From Luteibacter sp. dw_328 (GTDB lineage: Bacteria > Pseudomonadota > Gammaproteobacteria > Xanthomonadales > Rhodanobacteraceae): a DNA stretch of 64,000 nt. Positions 51,029 to 59,108 of the stretch are shown here, one piece after another. The notes beneath the pieces are model-generated. The model was not told the DNA's origin. It saw nothing but the letters and a program-made list of their open reading frames with translations, and searched no databases. Made by a program: the position numbers and the translations under genes. Location of the stretch: contig NZ_JAAVUW010000002.1 of the NCBI RefSeq assembly GCF_018449605.1, forward strand, positions 310,001 through 374,000. The letters are read 5' to 3'. Every line of letters starts with the position of its first letter. The stretch's first letter is position 1.

Positions 51029-51814
51029 ATGGCTCAGAAGCTCCCACCCTTCGTCGTCGTCGTGCCCGCGCGGTTCGGTTCGACCCGGTTGCCGGGCAAG
51101 CCACTGCTGAAGATCGACGGCGAATCGATGATCCGCCGCGTGGCGACCCGGGCAGGGCAGGCCGGTGCCGCGCAGGTGGTCGTCGCCACCGACGACGACC
51201 GGGTCGCGCGCGAGTTGCGCGGCTGCGGAGAGGACATCCTGGTCTGCATGACCCGCGAAGACCACGCGTCGGGCAGCGACCGTATCGCCGAGACGGCCAA
51301 CAATTTCGGCTGGCCCGAAGACACCATCGTGGTCAACCTGCAGGGCGATGAGCCTTTCGCCCCGGCTGCCGGCATCCGCGCCGTGGTGGCTACCCTGGCG
51401 GGGGATGACGCCCCCATGGCCACGCTGGCCACGCCGATCACGCATGCCGACGAGTTCTTCGATCCGAACATCGTCAAGGTGGTCCGCGCCAGCAACGGCC
51501 GCGCGCTCTATTTCACCCGGTCGCCGGCCCCCTGGGCGCGCGACCCCTTCGCCCAGAGCCGGGACAGCCTGCCTGCGGATGTGCCCTTCCTGCGTCATAT
51601 CGGCATCTATGCCTACCGCGCGGGCTTTCTGCGCCGGCTGGCAGCCCTGCCGAGGACGCCGCTGGAGCGGGCGGAATCGCTCGAGCAACTGCGCGTGCTG
51701 GAGCATGGCTACGCCATTTCGGTCCAGCTGACCCCGGAGCCGTTCCCGCCGGGCATCGACACCGCCGAGGACCTGGTCCGGGCCGAGCGCTGGCTTGCCT
51801 CGGGCGGCCGCTGA
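51029..51814 (+). CDS. kdsB: CMP-Kdo synthetase
   Basis: This 261-residue enzyme activates Kdo with CTP for lipopolysaccharide inner-core synthesis. [20 protein letters not shown] is the nucleotide-binding start, and [22 protein letters not shown] and [12 protein letters not shown] are family signatures. ATG 51029 is used; the longer frame extends into aroA. It ends ahead of a strong terminator, closing the serC-kdsB group. Confidence 0.96.
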   Translation: MAQKLPPFVVVVPARFGSTRLPGKPLLKIDGESMIRRVATRAGQAGAAQVVVATDDDRVARELRGCGEDILVCMTREDHASGSDRIAETANNFGWPEDTIVVNLQGDEPFAPAAGIRAVVATLAGDDAPMATLATPITHADEFFDPNIVKVVRASNGRALYFTRSPAPWARDPFAQSRDSLPADVPFLRHIGIYAYRAGFLRRLAALPRTPLERAESLEQLRVLEHGYAISVQLTPEPFPPGIDTAEDLVRAERWLASGGR

Positions 51815-51964
51815 ATGGGGTCAGGCTTCCCCTACAGCGCAACGAGGGCGAGCCCGACACCCATAACCGGCCTAGCCCGAGGGCGTCGCCGGGGGCGAAC
51901 CCTTAATCTATCCCTGTCGCCACTGTCATCCCCCAAGGACGGCGACAGCCCACGGAAGGCATAG

Positions 51965-51997
51965 CGCCGGCATGGTCCACCCCATGCCGGCGTTTTT
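51965..51997 (+). terminator. Intrinsic terminator after kdsB
   Basis: Perfect 11-base arms CGCCGGCATGG and CCATGCCGGCG with a 6-base loop are followed by TTTTT. It lies about 150 bases after kdsB and 29 bases before uvrC; the rest of this 211-bp gap shows no gene. Confidence 0.9.
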
Positions 51998-52025
51998 CGC
52001 GTCTGGTCCGCGCCGACACGCTAAA

Positions 52026-53858
52026 ATGTCGGCTATGGAGCACACCGAGTCGCATCCGTTCGACGGCAAGGCCTTCGTCCGCCACCTCACCACCTCGCCA
52101 GGCGTCTACCGCTATTTCGATGCGGAGGACGAGCTGCTGTACGTCGGTAAGGCGGCGAACCTGAAGAAGCGTGTCAGCAACTACTTCCTCAAGCCCCCGA
52201 TGGATCCGCGTATCGCCTCGATGGTGTCGCAGATCGCGCGGGCGGAAGTCACCCTGACGCGTACGGCGGGCGAGGCGCTGCTGCTCGAATCGCAGCTGAT
52301 CAAGTCGCTCAAGCCGCGTTACAACATCGTGCTTCGCGACGATAAGAGCTACCCGTACATCTATCTGTCGGCGGGCGAAGAGTATCCGCGCCTGGGTTTC
52401 CATCGCGGCGCGAAGACGGGGCCGGGACGTTATTTCGGGCCGTACCCGAGCACCTTCGCCGTGCGCGAAAGCCTTGGCCTGATGCAGAAGCTATTCAAGG
52501 TGCGTCAGTGCGAAGACAGCTATTTCCGTAACCGCTCACGCCCCTGCCTGCAGCACCAGATCGGTCGTTGCAGTGCGCCCTGCGTGCGCCTGATCGATGT
52601 GCCCGATTACCAGAACGACGTGCGTCACGCCGAGATGTTCCTTGAAGGTCGCAGCAGTGCGGTGATCGACGAGCTGGCCGTGGCGATGGATCAGGCCAGC
52701 ATGGCGCTGAATTTCGAGCGCGCGGCCACGCTGCGCGATCAGGTCTCAGCGTTGCGCAAGCTGCAGGCCCAGCACTTCGTGCAAGGCGCCAGCGCGGATA
52801 TGGACGTGATCGCCTGCTGCCTGGAAGGCGGCATGGCCTGCGTGAGCGTGCTGTTCTTCCGCAATGGCGTGAGCCTGGGGTCGCGCGATTTCTTCCCGCG
52901 GTTGCCGATCGATGCGTCGGTGGGCGACGTGCTGGCGCAGTTCATCGCGCAGTACTACCTGGAGCGGCAGGTGCCCCGTGAGCTGGTGCTGAGCGATCCG
53001 GTCGAAGACATCGACGTGCTGGCGCAGGTGCTTTCCGATCACGCCGGTTACGTCGTATCGCTCAAGCCCAGCGTCCGCGGCGAGCGTGCGCGCTTCCTTG
53101 AGATGGCCCAGCGCAACGCGAGTGCGGCGCTCACGTCACGCCTTGCCAGCCGGCATACGTTGCTGGCGCGCTTCGACGATTTGCAGAAAGTGCTCGAGCT
53201 CGAGGCAGCCCCTCGCCGGATCGAGTGCTTCGATATCAGTCACACGCGCGGCGAGGCCACCGTTGCTTCGTGTGTCGTGTTCGGTCCCGAGGGTCCGGAG
53301 AAGTCGCATTACCGCCGCTTCAATATCGCGGGCATCACACCGGGTGACGACTATGCAGCCATGCATCAGGCCCTGACCCGCCGCTTCAAGAAAGTGGTGG
53401 AGGGCGGCGCGAAACCGGACATCCTTCTGATCGACGGTGGCGCTGGGCAGGTGGGGCAGGCGGTGGATGTGTTGCGCGAACTCGGCGTCGAAGGCATTCG
53501 CGTGGTGGGCGTGGCGAAGGGGCCGGGGCGTCGTGCCGGAGAAGAGACCCTGGTGCTTGCCGAGACCGGCAAGACCCTGCATCCGGGTACCTCGTCGCCC
53601 GCGCTGCATCTGGTGGCCGCGGTTCGTGATGAAGCGCACCGTTTTGCGATCAGCGGACACCGCCGGCGCCGTGAAGCGACGCGTGAGCGGAGTACGCTGG
53701 AAGACGTGGCGGGCGTGGGTGCACGTCGCCGCGCTGCGCTGCTGAAGGCTTTTGGCGGTCTGGCGGGGGTCGAAGCGGCGGGCGTCGAAGAATTGATGAG
53801 CGTGAAGGGGATTGATCGCGGCCTCGCCGAACGCATCTATGCCATGCTTCATCCCTAA
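52026..53858 (+). CDS. uvrC: UvrABC excinuclease subunit C
   Basis: This 610-residue nuclease makes both incisions in nucleotide excision repair. The N-terminal GIY-YIG domain (SPGVYRYF, LLYVGKAANLKKRVSNYF) makes the 3' cut. A UvrB-binding segment (FERAATLRDQVSALRKLQ) follows, then the RNase H-like domain for the 5' cut (CFDISHTRGEATVASCVVF, DILLIDGGAGQVGQA) and a C-terminal helix-hairpin-helix pair. The start may be ATG 52026 or ATG 52035; neither has an SD. Length equals that of E. coli UvrC. Confidence 0.97.
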   Translation: MSAMEHTESHPFDGKAFVRHLTTSPGVYRYFDAEDELLYVGKAANLKKRVSNYFLKPPMDPRIASMVSQIARAEVTLTRTAGEALLLESQLIKSLKPRYNIVLRDDKSYPYIYLSAGEEYPRLGFHRGAKTGPGRYFGPYPSTFAVRESLGLMQKLFKVRQCEDSYFRNRSRPCLQHQIGRCSAPCVRLIDVPDYQNDVRHAEMFLEGRSSAVIDELAVAMDQASMALNFERAATLRDQVSALRKLQAQHFVQGASADMDVIACCLEGGMACVSVLFFRNGVSLGSRDFFPRLPIDASVGDVLAQFIAQYYLERQVPRELVLSDPVEDIDVLAQVLSDHAGYVVSLKPSVRGERARFLEMAQRNASAALTSRLASRHTLLARFDDLQKVLELEAAPRRIECFDISHTRGEATVASCVVFGPEGPEKSHYRRFNIAGITPGDDYAAMHQALTRRFKKVVEGGAKPDILLIDGGAGQVGQAVDVLRELGVEGIRVVGVAKGPGRRAGEETLVLAETGKTLHPGTSSPALHLVAAVRDEAHRFAISGHRRRREATRERSTLEDVAGVGARRRAALLKAFGGLAGVEAAGVEELMSVKGIDRGLAERIYAMLHP

Positions 53859-53875
53859 GTTGCATGCGACCGACT

Positions 53876-54481
53876 ATGCGAATCAACCTGCCTACCTGGC
53901 TGACCCTCTTCCGCGTGCTCCTGCTGCCGGTCATGGTCGTCGTTTTTTACCTGCCGTTCCGCTGGTCCAATCTCGGGGCAGCGGCGGTCTTCGTGATCGC
54001 CGGATTCACGGACTGGCTCGACGGCTACCTGGCCCGCCGGATGAACCTCACGTCGGCCTTCGGCGCCTTCCTCGACCCCGTGGCCGACAAGCTCATGGTG
54101 GCGGTGACCCTGTTCCTGCTGGTGCAGTCCCATCCGGGCGGCTGGCAGGGCGTGCTTCTCGCCGTCACCGCCTCGGTGATCGTCGGCCGTGAGATCAGCG
54201 TCAGCGCCCTGCGTGAATGGATGGCGCAGATCGGTGCGCGCTCGAAGGTGAAGGTGGCCTTCCTCGGCAAGCTGAAGACGCTGGCGCAGATGGTCGCCCT
54301 GGTGGTGCTGCTGGTTCAGCACGACACCGAATCCCTGGCCTCGTACAACATCGGGGAGGCACTCCTAGTGCTCGCCGGCATCCTCACTATCTGGTCCGGA
54401 CTGGACTACCTGCGGGCCGCGTGGCCCAGTTTGCGGGGAGATTCAGAGGACGTGAAAAAAAGTGAAAAAAAGTCGGCGTAA
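53876..54481 (+). CDS. pgsA: CDP-diacylglycerol-glycerol-3-phosphate 3-phosphatidyltransferase
   Basis: This ~201-residue integral membrane enzyme makes phosphatidylglycerol phosphate. The CDP-alcohol phosphotransferase motif is DGYLARRMNLTSAFGAF followed by LDPVADK, with all Asp residues in place. Several hydrophobic helices are evident (LTLFRVLLLPVMVVVFYL, AAVFVIAGFTDW, MVALVVLLVQ). ATG 53876 (MRINLPTWLTLFRV) aligns with the family start; ATG 53864 is four codons upstream. The C-terminal tail is basic. It follows uvrC, the usual pairing, and tRNA genes follow. Confidence 0.95.
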   Translation: MRINLPTWLTLFRVLLLPVMVVVFYLPFRWSNLGAAAVFVIAGFTDWLDGYLARRMNLTSAFGAFLDPVADKLMVAVTLFLLVQSHPGGWQGVLLAVTASVIVGREISVSALREWMAQIGARSKVKVAFLGKLKTLAQMVALVVLLVQHDTESLASYNIGEALLVLAGILTIWSGLDYLRAAWPSLRGDSEDVKKSEKKSA

Positions 54482-54486
54482 AGTGG

Positions 54487-54514
54487 TTGACACAAATGCG
54501 ATCTGATTTAGAAT
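54487..54514 (+). promoter_or_regulatory. tRNA cluster promoter
   Basis: A consensus -35 TTGACA (54487-54492), a 16-base spacer and -10 TAGAAT (54509-54514) lie directly after the pgsA stop. Transcription would start about 8 bases before tRNA-Gly. Confidence 0.8.
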
Positions 54515-54528
54515 AGCTGGACAACGAC

Positions 54529-54604
<76 letters not shown>

Positions 54605-54615
54605 TGTAATTCTAC

Positions 54616-54646
54616 AAAGCCTCGGACCTCCGAGGTTTTGTTTTTT
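54616..54646 (+). terminator. Terminator-like hairpin after tRNA-Gly
   Basis: CCTCGGA and TCCGAGG (7-bp stem, 2-base loop) are followed by TTTTG and six T. It lies 16 bases after the tRNA-Gly CCA end, so tRNA-Cys may need its own promoter or partial read-through. Confidence 0.7.
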
Positions 54647-54683
54647 AAGCGCTTCGCGGTTACTCTCGCGCTGCGCAAGCGAT

Positions 54684-54757
54684 GGCCGGGTGGCAGAGTG
54701 GTCATGCAGCGGACTGCAAATCCGCGTACGCCGGTTCGATTCCGACCTCGGCCTCCA
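54684..54757 (+). tRNA. tRNA-Cys (GCA anticodon)
   Basis: This is a 74-nt tRNA with encoded CCA. The acceptor GGCCGGG pairs with CTCGGCC (one G-U), with discriminator U. The anticodon arm GCGGA-CTGCAAA-TCCGC gives GCA. Confidence 0.96.
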
Positions 54758-54767
54758 TCGCATTTTG

Positions 54768-54803
54768 AAGGCGCAACCGTTTCCGCGGCTGCGCCTTTTT
54801 TCT
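54768..54803 (+). terminator. Terminator after tRNA-Cys
   Basis: AAGGCGCA (54768-54775) and TGCGCCTT (54790-54797) enclose a 14-base loop, and T-rich sequence follows directly. It ends 5 bases before tRNA-Leu. Confidence 0.65.
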
Positions 54804-54807
54804 TTCC

Positions 54808-54894
54808 GCCCGGATGGCGAAATCGGTAGACGCAAGGGACTTAAAATCCCTCATCCGCAAGGGTATGTGGGTTCGAGTCCCACTCCGGGCACCA
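54808..54894 (+). tRNA. tRNA-Leu (UAA anticodon), island attachment site
   Basis: This is an 87-nt class II tRNA with encoded CCA. The acceptor GCCCGGA pairs with TCCGGGC, the anticodon loop in GGGA-CTTAAAA-TCCC gives TAA, and a long variable arm is present. Its 3' half is the usual target of tyrosine integrases. An integrase remnant begins inside it on the opposite strand, so this is almost certainly the attachment site of the island to the right. Confidence 0.95.
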
Positions 54895-55975
54895 AGGGCT
54901 ACAGCCCGAAAGTCGGACCGCTTTTCGGTCCGCAATTCCTGATTCGGTCCGCAAGCACTTCGTCGGATCGACTTTGGCGCCTCGGCGCGATCGCACGTAG
55001 GCCTCGGTCATGACCACTGATGTGTGGCCCAGTTGGTGCTGCGCCTGGCGGATATCGCCGCTCGAATCCGTCTTGTCGGACGCTGCTTTCGCGCGCAGAT
55101 CCCGGAACTGAAACCGCCGGCCTGTCGCCTCGCGCACGCGATCGAAACGGCCACGCAGCTTCGCTGCGGTGAGTGGCCTCCATCCTCATCGACTATCAGC
55201 CGCATCGCCCGTACGGCATACCCACGCTTGCGTTCGCTGATCCTGGCCAGCAGGTCAGCAAGCTCACCTGTCACGCCTATGCGCAGCTTCGCGCCCGTCT
55301 TTGCCTGCGTCAGTTCGAGCGAGCCATCCCGAACGTCCGTCTCCTGCATCCGAAGCACATCGGCCGGCCGCTGACCCGTGAGGTACGCGAGGTCCATGGC
55401 GTCGCGAAGCGGCTGATCGGCCGCCGTCCAGAACGCTAGGTACGTTGCGTCGTCGACGTAGACGTCCCGGGCCTTCTCTTTGTTTCCCTTGATCCCCGCG
55501 CACGGATTCGCCAGGTTGGTGTAGTCGGCGTCGCGCGCGAAGTTCCAAAGGTGGGAGAGAAGGGCCTTCTCGCGATTGGCACGTACCGGCGAGCTGGATC
55601 GGTGAATCAGGTATTTCCTTACATGCATCGGGGCGATGGCATCTAGCGGCCCCGGAGGATCGTCGAAGAAGTCGAGCAGCTGCTTCAGTTCCCGGGCATT
55701 GCAGGCCTGCGTCGCCGGCGATTTTGTCGGCATAACCACTGCGCGGTAGCGGTCGGCCACGTACCGGAAGGTGATGACCTCGGCCAGCTTCTCCTTCGCG
55801 TAGCGGCTTCGCTCGTAGTCCGCCCACTTCTGGATCGCAAGCCCGTAATCAGGGCCGAGCGGCTCCTCACGGCGCGGCTTGCCGCCGTGATCGTAGTAGT
55901 AGTGGACTACGCCCAACGGCTTTCGGCGCGCGCGAAGGCGCGGAACCGCGTCAGGTCTTGAAGGCCGTCTTCCCC
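54841..55975 (-). pseudogene. int: Tyrosine recombinase/integrase, frameshifted
   Basis: This is a phage-type tyrosine recombinase in two frames. The N-terminal and core part (HYYYDHGGKPRREEPLG, SAM-like helices, then the first catalytic Arg in LTGQRPADVLRMQ and the beta-strand Lys in LTQAKTGAKLRIG) reads in one frame up to about 55178. There one base is missing, and the sequence continues in another frame with FRDLRAKAASDK, QLGHTSVVMTEAYV (LGH box and catalytic Tyr) and ends inside tRNA-Leu. No proper start codon lies after the good SD (AGGAGGGG) at 55972-55979. The protein as encoded would lack the catalytic C-terminus, so the integrase is probably inactive unless the sequence has an error. 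Confidence 0.85.
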
Positions 55976-55977
55976 TC

Positions 55978-56195
55978 CTATGCCGCCTTGTTCGGATGCC
56001 ACGCGGGTTTGGCCTGGGCTGCTCGCGAGCCTCGCCAGCGACCGCTGCGTGCGTCACCACCGGCCAGCCCTGATTGTCGACATGGTGCCTGATCCCGTTC
56101 CGGCGGAGGAACGCGAGCTGGGTCGCGCGGGTGTGGGCCCGGGTCAGCTAGGCGATTTCCTCGCGGGAAAGGCACAGTTTCTCATCAGCCCCCAT
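55978..56195 (-). pseudogene. DUF4224-type small protein upstream of integrase, degraded
   Basis: From ATG 56195 the frame reads MGADEKLCLSREEIA, then hits an amber TAG at 56150-56148. It continues LTRAHTRATQLAFLRRNGIR and HHVDNQGWPVVTHAAVAGE. Near 56028-56034 one base is lost, after which the family's C-terminus (SRAAQAKPAWHPNKAA) appears in the next frame up to the stop at 55978. Proteins of this type sit directly upstream of phage integrases and may act as excisionase-like factors. A stop plus a frameshift make decay more likely than a single sequencing error. Confidence 0.8.
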
Positions 56196-56589
56196 TGGGC
56201 ACCTCCGGATCGGTAGCGCTGTACGCGCGAGCGCCATAGTCGATGAACACAATGCGGCCATCTGGCAGGCGGCCAACGTCCTTGGCCGCTCTTTCAAACG
56301 GCGAACTGGTCTCCCCGATAACGTGGATCTCGAAGCTGTTCTCGTCGTCCCACACCTCGTAGGCGACAGGATCTACGGGCGTACAGCGCGGCATGATGAG
56401 AACCCAGCCACGGCGATCAGCCCACTGCACTGGGCACATCAGGTGACGCCTGGCATCGGTCGCCCACAGGTGTCGCTCATCTCGGTTTGCGCGTCGCCCG
56501 ATCGAACGGTGGGGCTCGGTTAGGCGCGGCACCTTGATGGCCCAAGGTCCGAGCAGAAAGACCACCCGCGACGCCCCTTTCCTGATCAC
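56185..56589 (-). CDS. Minimal protein-kinase-like phage protein
   Basis: This 134-residue protein starts at GTG 56589 with SD AGGAGG at spacing 7, overlapping the upstream stop as GTGA. Its pattern resembles a stripped-down kinase N-lobe and activation segment: a strand-turn-strand with invariant-type Lys (VVFLLGPWAIKVPR), an Arg/Asn/Glu helix (RRANRDERHLWATD), CPVQWADRRGWVLIMPR, and a final DGRIVFIDYGARAY resembling a DFG-type Asp. No HRD catalytic loop is visible. Similar small proteins occur in prophages. The function is unknown and the kinase relation is my inference. Its stop overlaps the DUF4224-like remnant. Confidence 0.7.
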   Translation of the reverse strand: MIRKGASRVVFLLGPWAIKVPRLTEPHRSIGRRANRDERHLWATDARRHLMCPVQWADRRGWVLIMPRCTPVDPVAYEVWDDENSFEIHVIGETSSPFERAAKDVGRLPDGRIVFIDYGARAYSATDPEVPNGG

Positions 56590-57278
56590 TGTGCGCCTCC
56601 TGAGGTCCGACGAAAGGCGACGACCCAGACCCAAGGATTCGAGGTCCAGCTCTGCTCCCCGTTGATGCGTGTCCACAGCTTACGCCATGCGTCGCGGAGC
56701 TGATCACGCCCCTCTTGGCTGGGCGCGTCGCCAGGAACGCCCTCGGCGGGGGCGTCTTCCGGGCTTAACCCCTGAGCGCGACCGACCGACGTGGCGGCGC
56801 GCTCGAGCGTGATCCGACATGCAGAGCGCGGCATGAAGAGGGTCGGCCGCTTCCACCACAGCAGCCTGCCGGCTTCCCTCGGCCGGGTGTAGTCAGCGGC
56901 ACCGTCCGCCGCATAGCCGTACTTGCGCCCCGTCTCGACAGTGCGGTCTACGAACGACCATACGTCGCGTCCCTTCGATTGATCGAAGCTAACCGTCCAC
57001 TCGCCCCAGGCGAAGAACGTCTCCTTGACCCACAGAATGTCCCCGGCATCGCCGTAAGGGCACAGGATGGCACCGTCGCCCCATCGCTCCAGATCATTGG
57101 TCGAAGAGCCTTTCATGGGCACGAAGTACCCGTGCACAAAGTTGTGCACCCAGTTCGGGGTGTAGTGAGTTGTTCCCTCGGGCGGCTGGGTCTTCACGAT
57201 CCGCCGGGTCACCGTCTTGCGGCCTTCGAGGATGGCGCGCACCATCGGGCCACTGAAGAGAATGGGACGCTCAGCCAT
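56586..57278 (-). CDS. ASCH-domain-like phage protein
   Basis: This 230-residue protein opens ERPILFSGPMVRAILEGRKT followed by VTRRIVKTQP, a signature of ASCH/PUA-like proteins common in phages. A GDILWVKETFFAWG segment matches the family's WVRE motif. ASCH domains bind RNA or modified nucleotides; the precise role here is unknown. ATG 57278 has GGAG at spacing 6. Its start codon overlaps, on the other strand, the ATG of the next plus-strand gene. Confidence 0.8.
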   Translation of the reverse strand: MAERPILFSGPMVRAILEGRKTVTRRIVKTQPPEGTTHYTPNWVHNFVHGYFVPMKGSSTNDLERWGDGAILCPYGDAGDILWVKETFFAWGEWTVSFDQSKGRDVWSFVDRTVETGRKYGYAADGAADYTRPREAGRLLWWKRPTLFMPRSACRITLERAATSVGRAQGLSPEDAPAEGVPGDAPSQEGRDQLRDAWRKLWTRINGEQSWTSNPWVWVVAFRRTSGGAQ

Positions 57279-57537
57279 GATCGACTCCGTCGGCAACTAC
57301 GTGGTGATGTTGAGCGCGGCCAGTATTTCGGACACGCTCCGTGAGAATTGGTATGGGTCGTGGACGATCTTCGAGCGTCAGGAAGACGGCGACCTCCGCA
57401 TGGTGGAAAGCGATCGAGACGATGTCGGTTTTGACCACATGGAGCCGGCCTGGAACATCGCGCGAGCCCGCGGCATCGAGCGGGTAAGGGTTCTCAGCAA
57501 CGACCGAACACTTCAGCCCGAGCCCTATCGCGGGTAG
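57277..57537 (+). CDS. Small hypothetical protein (86 aa)
   Basis: This is an unrecognised acidic 86-residue protein. Its composition is protein-like (WYGSWTIFERQEDGDLRMV, DHMEPAWNIARARGIERV) and lacks the Arg/Pro skew of shadow frames. The ATG at 57277 shares the CATG with the divergent ASCH gene, and the SD is poor; ATG 57307 is an alternative start. It is followed after 61 bases by a membrane-protein gene on the same strand. Confidence 0.5.
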   Translation: MIDSVGNYVVMLSAASISDTLRENWYGSWTIFERQEDGDLRMVESDRDDVGFDHMEPAWNIARARGIERVRVLSNDRTLQPEPYRG

Positions 57538-57598
57538 TTTGCTGGCGGCCGCGTGCTCGCGCACCATGGCGCCATTCATCAGGATGAGGAGTTCACGC

Positions 57599-58342
57599 AT
57601 GGGTAAGTGGCTCCGTCGCGCAGCAAGGTGGATAGCGATGTATCCGTGGCTTCTCATAGTCATAGCGCTGGCCTATCTGGCCGGCGTCGTGACGATGATG
57701 CAGCTCGGATTCAAACTGCCAGATTCGGTCAATGGCCTGGTAGGAGCAGCAATTGGGGCCGTGGCGGGCATCGGGGGTGCGCTTTGCGTCGTCCTCGCGA
57801 CGGACTACGTTCAAGGGCGAAACATCGCTGCTTACGTCCTACTCTCGTATGAACCCGCGTTGTTCCGGCTGTGGTCGGTCGAGGGTGCGATGAATCGTTT
57901 CGACGCCGAATCGGTCGAACGAAACTGGACGAATGAGCAGTGGGCGACCCTTTCGCGCGAAATTCGCGCGGCGATTCGAGCGATGGACACGAGCCAAGCG
58001 CGGATACGGCGCGTAGAGCCAAACGTCCATCGCTTGAAAGCCGACGCGCTGCACATATCGAACCGAACTGAAGAGTGCGCGCAGTGTGCAAAGGAAGCGC
58101 TGGTCGATGTCATCGAAAGCCAAAGCGAGGCGACGCGGTTCTACGGCGGACAGCTCTCGGAACAGTTGCGTGCAAGGTTGATAGATGCGACCGAGGCGCT
58201 TAAAAGTGAGCTTCTTGACCTTTCGATGGTCTACGGGATGCGGCGTACCGGTCCTCCGAGACTGAGCCACTGGTACGAGAATGGCGGCCAGGATCCTGCG
58301 GATCATGGTGACGAAGCGCCTGCGGCAGACGCATCCAGGTAA
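57599..58342 (+). CDS. Membrane protein of unknown function in island
   Basis: This 247-residue protein has strong SD (GAGGAG, spacing 7). Two hydrophobic helices occupy about residues 15-36 (WLLIVIALAYLAGVVTMM) and 45-69 (GLVGAAIGAVAGIGGALCVVL). A helical, charged cytoplasmic domain of ~175 residues follows, containing a CAQC motif (near 160) and Pro-rich end. No family is recognised. It runs on the plus strand against the phage operon, and its end overlaps the convergent small gene by 40 bases. It resembles a cargo or superinfection-exclusion gene by layout only. Confidence 0.7.
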   Translation: MGKWLRRAARWIAMYPWLLIVIALAYLAGVVTMMQLGFKLPDSVNGLVGAAIGAVAGIGGALCVVLATDYVQGRNIAAYVLLSYEPALFRLWSVEGAMNRFDAESVERNWTNEQWATLSREIRAAIRAMDTSQARIRRVEPNVHRLKADALHISNRTEECAQCAKEALVDVIESQSEATRFYGGQLSEQLRARLIDATEALKSELLDLSMVYGMRRTGPPRLSHWYENGGQDPADHGDEAPAADASR

Positions 58343-58524
58343 CGAAGCTTCCACGTCGGGCGGAAAGGCATGGCGTGCTTCATCCCGGCCAGCTTGATGT
58401 TCAGGTTACCGCCTGACGCAGAACGAATTGTGCCCATCTCAAGGTTGCCACCACCTGTATATTCGACCCGACCGCCGCGACGGGCGGGAACGCCGTAGGC
58501 CTTGCGGATGTATTCGACGCTCAC
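58303..58524 (-). CDS. Small conserved phage-type protein (73 aa)
   Basis: This 73-residue beta-rich protein starts SVEYIRKAYGVPARRGGRVE and contains GTIRSASGGNLNIKLAGMKH, a pattern seen in small proteins of proteobacterial prophages. The function is unknown. Its ATG overlaps the upstream gene stop (ATGA), showing it belongs to the minus-strand phage operon. The C-terminus overlaps the opposite membrane-protein gene. Confidence 0.7.
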   Translation of the reverse strand: MSVEYIRKAYGVPARRGGRVEYTGGGNLEMGTIRSASGGNLNIKLAGMKHAMPFRPTWKLRYLDASAAGASSP

Positions 58525-58847
58525 GGCTTCACATCCGGCGTGGCGACGAGCTTTGTGTTCGGGTCGCCGTCGAAGATGGGCAGGACGGACACATTGCTCG
58601 ACCAGTTACGAGCGGTGTCGATGCTGTCCGTCTCGTTCGTGTAGTCGGCCATGCGCCAACCGATGAGCTTCGGCTGTGCCGCCTCACGGCCAGCCAGCGC
58701 TAGGTGGGTGTCGATCGCCTTCCACCAGTCGTCCATCACCAGCACGTTCATCTCGACGTAGTAGTTCACGACCGTGCAGTCTCTCTCCCGCAAGGTCGCG
58801 AACGCGCGGATCTGGTCCCGGGTCTTGGCGAGCGTCATCGTGCTCAT
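58521..58847 (-). CDS. Hypothetical phage protein (108 aa)
   Basis: This 108-residue protein starts STMTLAKTRDQIRAFATLRE and ends DGDPNTKLVATPDVKP, with a central hydrophobic strand VVNYYVEMNVLVMDDWW. It starts at ATG 58847 with AGGA about 10 bases upstream, overlapping the previous gene's end by 4 bases. A longer open frame upstream is a shadow of neighbouring genes. No function is recognised. Confidence 0.7.
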   Translation of the reverse strand: MSTMTLAKTRDQIRAFATLRERDCTVVNYYVEMNVLVMDDWWKAIDTHLALAGREAAQPKLIGWRMADYTNETDSIDTARNWSSNVSVLPIFDGDPNTKLVATPDVKP

Positions 58848-59108
58848 GCGTCGGTGTCCTTTGCCACGGGCAGTGCGTAGAAGTTGATTTCGAGGCCGTT
58901 GACGCAGGTTGCAACGACGGCGTGTTCGAGCAGGCGAGCAGTTCGAATCCTCGCCGCGTCGCCCTCGCTGAGGACGGCGGAGCCGATATACGTGCCCGGG
59001 GTAGTCCTTAACCCAGGCGGTCCGCCGGTCTTCCTCGCGCTCCTCAAGGAGCGCAACGCGCCGGCCCAGGGCCTGCGCCTCGCGCTGGGTGATTCGCTTC
59101 GTGGTCAT
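58844..59108 (-). pseudogene. Small phage protein gene disrupted by a 1-nt frameshift
   Basis: From ATG 59108 (good SD, GGAGG) the frame reads TTKRITQREAQALGRRVALL then EEREEDRRTAWVKDYPG. It then shifts at 58995-59001, where a run of four C on the minus strand has one C too many. The conserved end (TYIGSAVLSEGDAARIRTAR, then NGLEINFYALPVAKDTDA) continues in the next frame to 58844. Removing one C restores an 87-residue protein. The mutation is in a homopolymer, so a sequencing error is a real alternative. Confidence 0.65.
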
